Below the pieces are notes generated by a model. The model made no database searches. It was not told the DNA's origin and saw nothing but the letters and a program-made list of their open reading frames with translations. A stretch of DNA of 64,000 nucleotides from Rheum nobile (taxonomy: Eukaryota; Streptophyta; Magnoliopsida; Caryophyllales; Polygonaceae). Below, piece by piece: positions 44,561 through 57,173 of the stretch (position 1 is the first letter of the stretch; each line of letters opens with the position of its first letter). A program made the translations under genes and the position numbers. The stretch spans positions 124,001-188,000 of the forward strand of contig WOAB01000152.1 in the NCBI GenBank assembly GCA_027886185.1. Reading direction: 5' to 3'.

Positions 44561-47195
44561 GTTAAGTTCTAGTTTAGTGTATATATATGGTAGATTGTTG
44601 TGGAAGTTTGTCGTGGTAATCTTTGTTATTGATTTGTGTGGTTCATTTGTATATAAATTAAGAAGTGATTAGTTTATTTATGTGATTGAATTGTATCTAA
44701 ATTAAGAAATCTATCTATAAACATATAAAGTAGACCTTTTGAACAATTAATGCACATTGATTTGGTCTACAATTTTCTTATAAAAATTTGATTTTTATTA
44801 AGTTGGTCTTAGTGTTTAACCCTAAAATGTATATAACTTTATAGTAGTAATCTATTATATCAAAATAAAGTATCGGTTACAATTTTCTATATATAAAGTT
44901 TTGCTTTTTTGTTGAGCCAAAAGAAATATGAATAGTAATTTCTTTTCACATAATTTCATTCATTTGTAATGGTTTTTATGTTGTATGAAACTAGTGTAAT
45001 TCCCGTGTCAAGCACGAGTTTTTACGTCATATATCTTGAATTAAAAATATTAATAATTATTAAAATCAATCTATATATTAAAAAATAGATTTAGATAATA
45101 TTGATATTAAAATCAATTTCGGATCAATAATTTCGTATCTCAATCATCCACATAATTAGGAAATTCTCGTGCCAAGCACGGGTTTTTACGTCATATATCT
45201 TGGATTAAAAATATTAATAATTATTAAAACCAATCTATATATTAAAAAATAGATTTAGATAATATTGATATTAAAATCAATTTCGGATCAATAATTTTGT
45301 ATCTTAATCATCCACATAATTAGAAAATTTTGGATTTGTATATAATTAGGAAATATTGGATTTGTATATAATTAGAAATTTTTGGATTTTGTATATAATT
45401 AGGAAATTTTGGATTTGTAATCTTTGTGATTAACTTGTAATCTTTGTGCTTGATTTGTATTTAAATTAGAAAAAAAATGAGTGATAAATTTAGGATAATA
45501 ATCTTTGATTTATAATTAGATTTATTTTAAAAAATTGAAAAAAACAGAAAATGACATGTGGTGGTTTTAATGAGGGAGTGCCATGTAGCGTAATTAAGTT
45601 CTAGTTTAGTAGATATATAGTAGATTAGGAAATTTTGGATTTGTATATGATTAGAAAATTTTGGATTTGTATATAATTAAGAAATTTTTGATTTGTAATC
45701 TTTGTGCTTGATTTGTATTTAAATTAGGAAAAATGAGTAATAGGTTTAGGATAATAATATTTGATTTAAATATAGATTTATTTTAAAAATTGAACAAAAC
45801 AGAAAATGACATGTGGCGGTTTTAATGAGGGGCGTCATGTAGTGGTTTTAATGAGGGAGTGTCATGTGGCGTAATTAGGTTCTAGTTTAGTAGATATATA
45901 GTAGATTAGGAAATTTTAGATTTGTATATAATTAGGAAATTTTGGATTTGTAATCTTTGTGATTAACTTGTAATCTTTGTGCTTGATTTGTATTTAAATT
46001 AGGGGGGGAAATGAGTGATAGGTTTAGGATAATAATCTTTGATTTATAATTAGATTTATTTTAAAAAAATGACATGTACCGGTTTTAAAGAGGGAATGCC
46101 ATGTGACGGTTTTAATGAGGGAGTGCCATGTGGCGTAATTAGGTTATAGTTTAGTAGATATATATAAGATTCTTGGGAGCGTTTTGAAAATAATAGATTA
46201 CAAAATAAATTTATGGCTGATAATTTATGATTACAGATATACTTATGTACAAAATAAATATATGGCTGATAATGTTGTTTGTTACGTTTTGGAAAGAATA
46301 GATTACAAAAATATTCATATTGTATGCATATCCTGTTAATATGGACATATATTTTATTTTATTTTATTTTTGAAAAAACAACGAAAAAAATGAGAGCTTG
46401 TCACGTAGCAAAATTAATGGCATGATGTCACGTGGTAGTAGACATGTATGATTCATTTTGGAGGCGTCACATGGCGTAGTAGGTATTCTGCTTTATTAGA
46501 TATATAATAGATTGTGGCTAGGGATTTCAAAATGAAAGATGATGGGATTTAGCAACTCATATCATTATATCAAAGTTTACACGAACTTATTACATATTTA
46601 TCCATAGTATTAGGTAATACGATGTAATACGGAGTATTTATTCTAATCAAAATATTTTGATCCATTTATCATGATATTGCCATATTGGTACAAATTTATT
46701 AGGTTAATAATTAAAAAAGTGATTTGGTGGATTTCTAGTAATATAGTTTGAAGATATGCTTATCGTATTGATATATTAGTTGAAATAAAGAGTTATAAAT
46801 GGAAGTTTATGATGAAAATATATTATGCTAATTTGGAAGGAGGAAATTTGCTAGATGGATATCATTTTCAAAATTTCCATTTACAATATAAAATGAGATC
46901 TATTAAGTAAATGAGATCTTTAGTAATAGTATATAGATTACGTACAAAAAATATATGGCTGAGAATATTATTTGCTACATTTTTGGAAAGATTAGAGTAT
47001 AAAAAATATTCATATTGTATGCATATCCGACTAATATGGGTAGTAATTTTATTTTATTTGATTTTAAAAAAACCAACCGAAAAAATGAGAGTTTGACACG
47101 TGACAAATTCAATGTCGTGATTCCACGTGGCAGTAGAGGGGTTTGATTCATTTTCGGAGTTTGTATTCTGTTTTAGTAGTTATATAGTAGATTAA
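44561..47195. repeat. Cluster of AT-rich interspersed repeats with a shared 3' motif
   Basis: A motif of the form CTAGTTTAGTAGATATATAG followed by TAGATT recurs at about 44567, 45599, 45880, 46141, 46487 and 47163, mostly preceded by a CATGTGGCG or CACGTGGC-type stretch 20-60 bases upstream. A larger copy pair is 46230-46513 and 46930-47193. A 164-base tandem duplication lies at about 44997-45324. These look like related non-autonomous transposons in tandem or nested; I cannot assign a class. Confidence 0.55.
44997..45324. repeat. 164-base tandem duplication
   Basis: Two near-identical units share TTTTTACGTCATATATCTTG (first copy at 45019, second at 45183). Each begins with a small inverted repeat around CAAGCACG (CCCGTGTCAAGCACGAG and CTCGTGCCAAGCACGGG). 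Confidence 0.75.
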
Positions 47196-47629
47196 ACTAT
47201 AATATACATATTAATAAGATTTGAAATAATCGGCTACATATTTCATTATTATAGATTGTAATGTAGTAACTCATAATAAACTGTATCTATACAATTAAAA
47301 TTGACAAAGTATAGTATTTACATGAAATAGCAATTCATTTAAATATATTAGACATGTTTATTAGTAAAATGTTATTTAGAAAAATACTCATAAAATAAAT
47401 GGTAATCCATTTTGTTTACATTTATTAGTTGGTGACTATTGACCAATTACCGTTAAACATTTTTTAATTAGTTGCTCAATGTGGCTTTCGGTTTTCCACT
47501 GGGAAATGTTGCATGAATTAGAAAGAAAATTTTAACCAAATGAAAACGTGCAGGATAAATTACTAGGTTGGTATTTAAATTTGGAGCAACAATAAGTACA
47601 TGTCTCTTGCATATCTTAATTTTCTCTTA
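47196..47629. other. AT-rich spacer
   Basis: No coding or repeat signal beyond AT-rich simple sequence. Confidence 0.5.
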
Positions 47630-48976
47630 AGAAAATTGCAGCAAACCACCCGTTAAATGCGCGATTTTTACTGGAATCACCCGTTATAGACGAAATTATT
47701 TTTAACCACCCATTATAAGCATTTCGTTAGCGTTGAACCACCCAAGAACAAGAATCGTTAGCTTCACCGTCAAATTGAGTGAAAAGACCAAAATACCCCT
47801 TTTATTTTTTAAAAATTACAACTTTTATGTGGACCTCAAGAGTCCCCTCCTTCCCATCACCATCTCATAACCACTTCCCGATTTCGGCCTCCCATCTTCT
47901 CCATACGGAGCCGGCGGCGATCCAATTCCACCGCTTCCCGGCCGAAAACCGCCGCTCTCCCTGCCCCTCCCAACCGCTGCGGATGGCGCCTCCTTCTTCG
48001 CTACAAACCCTGGGCGGAGATGCGGCGGGACGAACTTATTGGCTTTAGGCATCGCAGTCATCGTCACGACCTCCTTCTCTACCCTCTCCATTCCCGGAAA
48101 TTGAGCCGCAGGAGATGGAAGCAACGGGCCCGACCCGATTTTGCCGACAGGGTGGAGGGAGATCGAGTCCGATTCAAATCGGGGTTGGTGATCCATCAAC
48201 GGAGGAGGTGTTTGGGGGCGGTGTAGAGATCGGAGGGGGATTCTGAGGCTGAGATTTGGATTGAATTTTGGATTGAGGTTGGGGTTTGGGGAAAGGGCGG
48301 GAGAGGACGAGCATGCCATGAGAAGTACGAGAGGCGGCGGAGACGGAATAGGATTTGCGGGCGGTTGACGTGGAGAAACTATGTTTACCGGCGCCCGAGG
48401 CGGTGGCGGCAGAGATATTAGGCTTCTTGTCGTAGATGACCCGTTAAACGTTAATGGAGATTTGGAAGGTTTTATGGCTGTTGGTGAGGAGGAAGAGGCC
48501 AAGAAAACCTCCGGAAGTGTAGAGCTTCCAAGCCCCGTTAATGGAGAAATTGATGAATTCCCGATGGAGGATTTTTTTTATAAATCGGGTGCGTCTACAA
48601 TGCAACCATCGTCTTAACCCTATTCTTCTCTTCTCCGGCCGATGAAGTGCAGCCATGGCTGTCGGATAGATTTACTGAAGAGGATGGGAAGTACACAAAA
48701 AATAACAGGGACAAGCGTAAATTATAGATTCCGCTTCTAATGGCATAAGATTGGAGTTCTTTCACTGAAGAAGACAAGAGACACTTGTAATTTCAAAAAA
48801 ATAACAGGGGTATTTTGGTCTTTTCACTCAAATTGACGGCCAAATTAACGATTTTTTACTTTGGGTGGTCGCGCGCTAACGGAATGGTTATAATGGGTGG
48901 TTTAAAATAATTTCCTCTATAACGAATGATTCCACTAAAAATCGGCCCTTTAACGAGTGATTTTCCGTAATTTTCT
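47630..48976. mobile_element. Pack-MULE-like element with long inverted repeats
   Basis: Terminal inverted repeats of about 190 bases (47630-47820 and 48786-48976) start AGAAAATT and share GATTTTTA, GGAATCA, ACCACCCATTATAA and TGAGTGAAAAGACC. Flanking nonamers TTTCTCTTA (47621-47629) and CTTTTCTTA (48977-48985) agree at 7 of 9 positions, as expected for a decayed 9-base Mutator TSD. The interior (about 47880-48660) is GC-rich and gene-like, unlike the AT-rich surroundings, and no transposase is present. Confidence 0.78.
47825..48502 (-). pseudogene. Gene fragment carried by the Pack-MULE-like element
   Basis: A minus-strand frame is open for 225 codons but has no ATG at its upstream end; the first in-frame ATG is near 48316. 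The N-terminal half is Pro/Ser-rich. The C-terminal half contains MPKANKFVPPHLRPGF, a Gly/Arg-rich stretch (VGRGRESGGFRPGSGG) and PYGEDGRPKSGSGYE. A KFVPPHLRPGF-like start followed by Gly/Arg-rich sequence occurs in several plant RNA-associated proteins, but I cannot name the parent. The frame reads close to the left inverted repeat and ends there. Capture of a host exon is the simplest explanation; whether it is expressed is unknown. Confidence 0.5.
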
Positions 48977-48985
48977 CTTTTCTTA

Positions 48986-49936
48986 ATCCTCTTTTCAATA
49001 CCAATTGAGTAGGAGAGTGATTATAATTTTTTAGGGTTAGAAAAATACCAAATCCATTCTAATTTTTTCATCATCCATCGAGATTTGCGGTGAAAATGTC
49101 TTTCAATTTATACATTCAATGAAAATGCATATTATACATGATTTTACAAGAACTACAACAAAAATAAAAAATTTAAAATCATAAAATATTAAGCGTGCAT
49201 TTTCATATGAAAGGTTAATTAATTTTCATACCTAATACAATAATGTAATATATATAGGTCAATCGAGGGTTTACACCACGTGGAACACATTATTTGTTTT
49301 TTTACCTGCGAAGTATTCAAACTAAAATATACGTCATTTGCTTATAGTTCAACCGGGTAAGAAAATTGAAGTCATTGTTTGTGATATATATTATAAATTT
49401 GTAAATGATATCATTTTAAATGTAAGAGCCTAAGCCGCAAGTTTAAATCTTAACCTTTTGCTTATTATATTTTTAATAAGGTCGAATCCTACTCCAACAT
49501 GCAATTTATAATATTTTCAACATTTTTTCACATATAATATCATTCAAAGTACATTTGTGATTAAAACCCATAATCTAAACGACATAATTTGGAAAATTGT
49601 AACAAAGTAATGGTATTCACATGATTACACAATAATCACACATATTCTGATTGCTCATATATCCGTTTCAATCAACCATCATAATTCAATTTGACCGGTC
49701 ATTTATGCGGATGAAACGTGTCAAATTAAAAGTATTACGGAGTATATCAGTTACAAACCACAACTTAGAAATGTGTATTAAATATACTCAATTAAATATT
49801 TCATTTCTAATCCACCTCTCTCAATCTATATTTTCTGTGCTTTGAAGATGATAGTTTCATCTTTACCAAAACAGAAGAAGATGATAGTCTTATTTGATAA
49901 GCTGCAGAATTGGTGACAATGAGATGAGAGATTTTA
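48986..49936. other. AT-rich spacer
   Basis: No coding signal or recognisable element boundary is seen. Confidence 0.5.
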
Positions 49937-50245
49937 GGGGCTGTTTGTTTCTATATCATAAATATAGGGAATGGATATGAAAATGAGTCAATCCCGATTT
50001 GGTGTTTGGTAGAGATAGGAATGGATATGGAATTGATTCCAAGGTATGACTCATATCAACCCACAATACTACATTTCATACCCACATAAAATTAGAAGTA
50101 TGACTCATATCTGATTTTATACTTGTTTTCATCTCTCCAAAATTTATAACAAACACAAAGTCATAAAAATCGTTTAACCTCATTTCTCATATCCAACCCG
50201 ATTTCTCATTCCAACCTGATTCCTAATATAATATCAAACGAGCCC
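49937..50245. mobile_element. Tourist-like MITE (PIF/Harbinger type), TSD TTA
   Basis: The element is 309 bases long, with ends GGGGCTGTTTG and CAAACGAGCCC and flanked by TTA at 49934-49936 and 50246-50248. The interior repeats ATGACTCATATC-like words in both orientations. There is no coding capacity. Confidence 0.7.
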
Positions 50246-50697
50246 TTAGTTTAGTCCCATTAGCTTGATGAGCGTACTCACACTTTAGATAGATATATCT
50301 TGAACCTTCTTCTTATCCTTTCATTTTTTCCCTCAAGTCTATGGTAATCTATATTATTGGATTTGTGAAATATTAAACTTGCTCTTTAAATTTGTGACAA
50401 ATATACAATTGTATGGTTTTTCTTTTTACTGGAGCAAAATGTAATAAAATATGTGCCTTTTATTAGATTTAATATTTAGTAGGTTATTACCTATTGAAAC
50501 GTTTAATCTGGGTTAGAATTAAAGCTAAATATACTTATGGAATGCTATAAGCCAAAGGGATTAGCATTTTGATGGAGGTAAAGCAAATTTCTTCTATAAC
50601 ATGAAATGTGTATCATTTAAATTATTGTCTTACGTGTGAATTTTGACAGAGGTGTTGAAATTGTATTTGAATAACCAATTTGCAGGTATATCGTAAG
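50246..50697. other. AT-rich spacer
   Basis: Nothing recognisable; it ends in the TSD ATCGTAAG (50690-50697) of the next element. Confidence 0.5.
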
Positions 50698-51096
50698 TAT
50701 GGGTGTACAAAAATGGACCGGACCGGACCGGACCGGTGAAAATACGGTCCGGTCTCCGGTCCAGATAATTTCCTTAATTCGGTTTCGGTCCGGTCTGATC
50801 CAAACCCGGAAAAAAATCGGTCCGGACCAGTGGATCGGTTTTTTTTTTTTTTTTTTTTTTTTTTGAGATTTATATGTATTTTTTTATAGATATTTTTTTA
50901 ATTTAATAAGTTAGGAATATATATGTTTTTTAGATATTTTTTATAGATTTTAAATAAGAATTAAATTTTTTTTTTTTAAATAAAGTCCGGTCTAAACCGG
51001 TCCTGGACCGGACCGAAACTGGACCGGACCGAATAGGTCCGGTCCGGTCCAGACTTTTGAAAAAATCCGGTCCATCGGACCGGATGAACACCCCTA
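50698..51096. mobile_element. hAT-type MITE rich in GGACC/CCGGT words, TSD ATCGTAAG
   Basis: The element is 399 bases long, with ends TATGGGTGT and ACACCCCTA. A perfect 8-base duplication ATCGTAAG flanks it at 50690-50697 and 51097-51104. Both arms are dense in GGACC/GGTCC repeats that pair with each other, around an AT-rich core with a run of about 25 T (50840-50864). Confidence 0.88.
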
Positions 51097-51104
51097 ATCG
51101 TAAG

Positions 51105-51934
51105 CATGACTAATACCCAATTGCCAATAGGTATGTTTACTCTCATACTTATTTTACATTTTCAAAGATATGACTATTTACAAAATTAAGTAAATTTTAT
51201 TTTATTGTAGAAAATTAGAACAACACAGATTATAAAAAAATTAGTATTTTTTAAAATAATCATTTATTAATATAATCATATTTTTTTTAAAGTCACGCTC
51301 ACGGCTTTAGTGTAATTTTTTTCCAATTTTTTAAAAAAGTTTTATTTTTTTATATTTTTAGACTGGCACGCTCTTGCAATGCGCAAGCGTGCCTATTATA
51401 AATAGGATCATATGCCCGTTCTAACAACAAAACGTCACGCATTGCGTACCCGTGACGATGGGTCACTCTCACGTATTGTATGTGCGTGCATAGAATAAGT
51501 GTATTTACACAAATTTTGAGCGTATCTAGCATCACCCAACGAAAATAGTGCCTTCAGCATAATCGGAGAAATTATGGCAAAAATAAAAGTATTTTTCTCC
51601 GGGGCTTACCCACCAAAAAAACATAAACTCAAGTAATCTCATGAAACATGATCATTAAGATAATATAGTCAAAAGCGAAGAGGAGAGAAGCGAAGAGGAG
51701 TTTACCTATAGAAGATTAATTAAAGTATCTACTTGTGCCGACATGATAGCTCCCTATATGCCTCTATGACGGCGAAGGATGAAGAGGAGATGATGAGTAT
51801 CCATTCCATCAGACCCGTGACTAAGGCCCATAGCATCACATATGCTACCCAATCGATGATAGTTAGCATTAGAGCCAACACTAGCCCTCCTCCTTTGGTC
51901 ATACTCTTGACCATAAGAGGAGTTGAGGTTACTT
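51105..51934. other. AT-rich spacer with a short GC-rich palindromic stretch
   Basis: Near 51365-51400 GCACGCTCTTGCAATGCGCA and AAGCGTGCC form an imperfect inverted repeat. The minus-strand frame at 51729-51968 is not protein-like enough to call. Confidence 0.45.
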
Positions 51935-52131
51935 CACTAGTACAAAAATGTGCTTTTAACCTGGGCATTTTTTTACATATAGTTAGGGTATAGCATAATA
52001 TGGTCTTCTAGCCCAGATCTCGATAAGCCTGGGCTAAAATCCCTTTGATTAAACAAAAAAATGGACTTTTTTTTAGCCCGGATCTCAACACACCCGGGCT
52101 AAAAAAAAGTCCTTTTTATAAAATAAAAAAA

Positions 52132-52654
52132 AGGGAAATTCCTGTTGGTGCCCCTGAATTTAGGGTTATTCCTGTTGGTGTCCCATGATTAAGTTTTTTC
52201 CTGTTGGTACCCCTAAGGTTTTGGTTTGTTCGCTTTGTAACCGAAATTTTTCATATCCGTATCATTTCGGTTCAAATTGATCAAATAGAAGCTCATCACT
52301 ATGTTTATTGACATTAACTTAGTAGGATTCGACTCTTAAAACACTCAAATCCATACTCGAACCATTCCGATTTGAATTCTTAAGGTCGAAACGGGTTGTT
52401 GCTTCGGAATTCAAATCGACATGGTTCGGACATGAATTTGGGTATTTTAGGAGTCAAATCTTACTAATTTGAGGGCGAGGAACACAATGGTGGATTTGGA
52501 TTTAATCAATTTGAACTAAAATGGTACAAACATGAAAAAGTTTGGTTACGAAACAAACAAACCCAAACCTTAGGGGCACCAACAGGAAAAAACTTAATCG
52601 TGGGACACCAACAGGAATAACCCTAAATACAGGGGCACCAACAGGAATTTCCCT
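52132..52654. mobile_element. MITE with about 100-base inverted repeats, inside the CACTA element
   Basis: The ends GGGAAATTCCTGTTGGTG and CACCAACAGGAATTTCCC continue as a long inverted repeat containing three CCTGTTGGTG words per arm. Both flanks are runs of eight A, so the duplication length cannot be fixed. Confidence 0.75.
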
Positions 52655-55600
52655 AAAAAAAATCTACAATGCACAACGAGCCCTTCCTTGGGCTTTGTTA
52701 CCAGGAGAACACGAAATCTAGTAGCAAAAACAAGAGATATTTTTGAAACTGAACAATTACCCTCCTTCCTTTTTAGCTACAGATCAATTTCCAAATCAAG
52801 AACATGGTTCTGTTCTTACTATCTTAAAGACTGTTCGCCTCCTTTTCACGGATTTTGAAGGATGAGAATATCTAAAGCTACTCCACTTAAAAGACAATAC
52901 TCTCACTTTCATCTTCCATCTTCCATCTTCTATCAAGTAGTTTCTTGTTACTTCTACCAGGAGTTGCACTTGCACATGAAATCTTGTAGCTTTTCGAGCA
53001 GTTTAAGCCTTTCATTTTCGGTTTCTCTTCCCCGTCCGTCTTCGCCATCATCAACTTCCTACCTTTGAGCATGTCTTCATATCCAATGGCCTTCTTTGCA
53101 AGCTCTTTATTGTGTGCAAGTATTCAGTATAAATTAATACAACAAGGACAAGAAGCGTTCGACCAAAAAAAAAGAATTGGTGTGTATTTAGTATACCTTC
53201 AAAGTTAAGGGCTAAAGATTCCATGGATTAAAGCAAATAAAGAAAAATGACTATGAGACTAGTTAACCTTATACAGCCTTTTTTATTGTCATTTTTTGCC
53301 CGTTCTTGTGCTGTGTGAATGTGTTTAATTGATGTGTATGTCTATACATGAACTTCTGTAAAAAGGTTAGCAATTTGAGAGTTATGACCAATAAAATTGA
53401 CCAACGTTGATATTCAACCTTTTTTTTATATTAAACTCGTTTATCAATCCCTAGACACAAAGGTTAGTTTTTTTTCCTAAAGACGCCATTCCTTATATAT
53501 GAATGATGGTACATATGAATCACATAAAATCAGTTGACAAATATGGCGCAACACAGTTCAGAGAGATGATGATTGAAAATAGAAAAAAGAAGCAGAAAGA
53601 CGTGCAAAAGAAAATACAAAAAAGAGAACATGTATAAGTATTAAAGCTGTTATTTGGGGACTGATTCCTAGCTGAAAAAAAGACATCTTCGGTTCTGATG
53701 CACAATCACCTAGTGTATCTACCCAATAACAATTTACAAGGCATATGTTACCCTATGAGATTGCACATTGCCAACTCCTGTCATGCTTTCAACTTACCAC
53801 AATGTGGGCTTATGTTACATGTGATGGTGAATCCAACATATTGTATTAGTGTAACAAGAAAATTGAACCTCTATATTGAGATTCTTCATCATTGTTTCTG
53901 TTCAAATATTAATGACACTCATTTATTCATCAAATAAGCAATTTATTACAGAAATTTGAATTCTTACCTGATTCTTCAAGGTTTTTCTGCTTCAATACCT
54001 CTTGGGCCTGGAAAAAAAATCAGCTCAAACATCATGGAGTAATAATCAAGCATAACTATTCTTCAGTAAGAGAATCAAGATTCAAGAGAAATGATGTACA
54101 AGTTCAATCCAAGTGGCATAAGCTTCTCGACATTCTTCCATTGTCGATTATTCTATCTTACCTGACAAAGCAGTTGCATACAACACATATCACATATTTC
54201 TTCAAAGAAATTGAAAATAAGTAATGTAGAAGCAACAGGATCAAGACTAGAATATTCTTTACATATTTGTAAAGTTACAAGATATGCAATTATGCAACAT
54301 CTCAATTATAAGAGATTATCTTCACAATCATACAGAAATGAAAATATAAGACTATTATCCAATTACTTACTAAACTTCCATACATATACATAAACATTGA
54401 AAATACACAAGACCACCTTTCCCTCACTTAATACTCATCACTTCATCAGATCAAGCACAAGAATTCATTAGCAGGCTTGAGCTAGAGTTTACCCCTCTAC
54501 TTGAAAATAGTCTGCATATGGAACATCAATGACTTCCTATGAAACCCTAACTACCAAGTTCCTGCCAAGAAACATAAAATTTCAGAAAATAAAGTTGATA
54601 AATTGTGAATCAAAGCAAAAAAGAGAAACCAACTAGGTAAGCTTCACAGGATAGTGTACAAATGAAGTGCAAATAAACTACATTAAATTGGAAAGATTAA
54701 ATGAATAAAAAGGGGTGGGTAAGTTTCACATGATAGTGTACAAATGAAGTGAAAATACACTACATCAAAATGGAAGGATTTATATGAATAAAAGGCCTCG
54801 ATGATATGATTTGTAAGATTAAGGGGGCTTCATCTACCTGTTTTTGTGAACTCTATAAGATTGGAGTTCCTTGCAGCCACCACATTTATGTACACTCTAT
54901 GATCACGTAGTTCCTTTTGGTTCTAATGGTAATAATCTATAGGACCCTTTTAAAATAAAAACACTCTTTCTATGCCCAACATTTCAGGAAAAAAGAGATC
55001 TATAATCTCCAAGTGCCTAAGTGATTGTGTTAATTTATATCTCTCATCATTTGCAAGTGTTCTACAATCTATAGATAGCTTGAGCATGGAAAATATAAAG
55101 CTCTTAGCAATAGAGAATAATGTGCTCTTTGTTAATTCATAGATACAGAAATTATGCAAGTTCCCCCACTTCCTGCTTTATAAGGTCCCCCCACTTCCTC
55201 CCAACAAGAAAATAAATTGTTTTGAAAAGGATTCTTCATCCAACTGTGATCAGTTCAGAGAGGCAAAACCTGTGAATTTATTTGGTACTTGCTTAACAGT
55301 TTAATTATAAGAACAGATTGCAGTAGAAATCCTTTTCATTAAGAGTTTATTTGAATGAAACCTCAAAATTACATAAGAGTTCAGACATTTTCTCAGATCA
55401 GACAAATCATAAATAGTAATATGCATGATCCAAAGAAAGGGTTATGTATTTCAAACCAGCAAATGAGCTTAATTTTAAACCAAAGAAAGGTTAATGCTTC
55501 CATAAGGTTTGCAGCAAATGAGTTGTAAGAATTAAATTAGAACTATAAGCATTTGAAGGACATGGGCACTCTAATATTTATCCAATCTTGAGTGTTGTTA

Positions 55601-56452
55601 GCTCTTTCCCCTCTTTCTGTATTTTCTTGTATCTTTTCACCAGTTCTTGTTTTTTTTCCTAGGCTAAAATGGTTTGCAAAACAGTTAGTTTGCATGCTCC
55701 TTGTGAAAACTGAAAACCAACTTTTCTTTCCACCACCTTTAATTGGACACCTCCATCTCTAAAACTGTGACTATATAACAATTTACTCATGCCATGTGAT
55801 TGAGCTCCTTTAGTGATCACTTTAATGTAACAAATTGAATACGGTTATAATATGAATCTACTCCAAATGCATGTCTCGTTAATACTATGATCCATGTTTC
55901 ACTGTTTGTATAAATATTCTAGTAATGTACAATCTGGTGAATTCAACAAAATAAGCTTAAATAGAATGGCCTAGTTAGTGTAATTGTAGCAGTCTAGGTA
56001 GTCTAGGAATTCCAAGTGCACATACATAGTAAGTACATGTACATGAGTCAAGAGATCGAGTTATTACACCAAAAAGAGGAAAAAGAAGGGAAGCTTTCCA
56101 ATTCGCAAAATTTTACACTAAATCCAATATAACAACCAAATTTAAACGTGAATTAAGGATGAAATCTAACAACACAAGAAGAGGCCAACTAGCAACCTAA
56201 AATTCACCAGTTTCACAATTTAACAATAAGACACCAATTCAAAACAGTGCAATAAAAAAAATCCCAAATGAATAGAAGAATTCACTTGGAGAGGGGGAGT
56301 ATTTGTTTCAAAAAACAAAGCATCGGGCTTATCAGCCAAGACATCAGATTTATTCCACAAGCATCTCAACCTGCAATCACATGAATACAAGTTATCCAAT
56401 TTATCAGGAATCCAAGTCCATCCTTTGACCAAAATGCGAACAAACCCTAATT
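52655..56452 (-). other. CACTA interior with possible short captured exons
   Basis: Mostly AT-rich. On the minus strand two short stretches have splice-like borders: 54007-53968, encoding AQEVLKQKNLEES between CCAG and GTAAG, and about 53105-53045, encoding LAKKAIGYEDMLKG and ending at AG/GTAGG. They lie in the same orientation as the frame at 56453-56707. I cannot assign a family, and the link between them is inferred. Confidence 0.3.
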
Positions 56453-56707
56453 TCAACCCATCACACTCGGATCCTCGATGACCCTCAAAACCCTATAGGG
56501 ATCCCGACCCGTTTGTGGCTGAAGCGCTGCGTTTCTCCCTGAATCTCGAGCACCCACTTGAGAATCCCACATTCTGAAGGCGCCAATTAAGTCAGTGAAC
56601 GGATCCGACGGGTTGGAGATGTTCGATTCCTTTGTTCCGAATTGAGATAGGAGAGAAGAGGAGACATGCGGATGCGAGTTGAAGGGTGCCTGAGAAGAAG
56701 AAGACAA
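56453..56707 (-). pseudogene. Possible first exon of a gene captured by the CACTA element
   Basis: An ATG at 56707 opens 84 codons (MSSSSQAPFNSHPHVSSSLL..., then FGTKESNISNPSDPF and GRDPYRVLRVIEDPS) in a GC-richer patch next to the right subterminal repeats. It is Ser-rich and not recognised. It could be a host exon captured by the element or the element's own decayed gene. Confidence 0.3.
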
Positions 56708-57173
56708 GAAATAAAGAGAACGATAAAGAGGAGGGCGATGGAGGGAGAGGAGAAATTGCGGGATGGAAGATAAATTGCGAGGTAACGACGATTTGCAAGG
56801 TAGAGACGATTTTGTTTTACTAAAAAATAAAAATAGATTTTTTTAGCCCGGTGTGTGAATGTCCAATATATAATTGAGTCTGAATTGATTAAACAATCCG
56901 GATATTAAGCAGTTGATTACATCCGGGCTATATTCATATAAGGGGAATACAATTTCTACTTAATAGCCCGGATCTTAATATTAAAAACACGTCCGGGCTA
57001 TTTTCTCATAACATTCAAAGTGCATTGAATTATTTAGCTCGGGCATTCCACCATATATTCGGGCTCTTTTCTTATAAAAAATGTAGTTCCGCAATTTTTA
57101 AATACTTATTAGCCCGAATATTGGTAGTCCGACCTATTTTCTCACAAGGAAAAAGATCATTTCTATACTAATG

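Larger units (their letters stand above)
51935..57173. mobile_element. Non-autonomous CACTA (En/Spm) element, TSD CTT
   Basis: The left end is CACTAGTACAAAAATG and the right end ...ATTTCTATACTAATG, the inverted, slightly decayed form (CATTAGTATAGAAATG). CTT flanks it at 51932-51934 and 57174-57176. Subterminal repeats with AGCCCGG/CCGGGCT cluster at both ends (52010-52110 and 56845-57115), as in CACTA elements. No transposase is recognised. It contains a nested MITE and possible captured exons on the minus strand. Confidence 0.82.

Noticed and set aside
50838..50864. Poly-T run as an LTR/LINE or retrogene tail
   Set aside because: It lies inside the hAT MITE defined by matched ends and an 8-base TSD.
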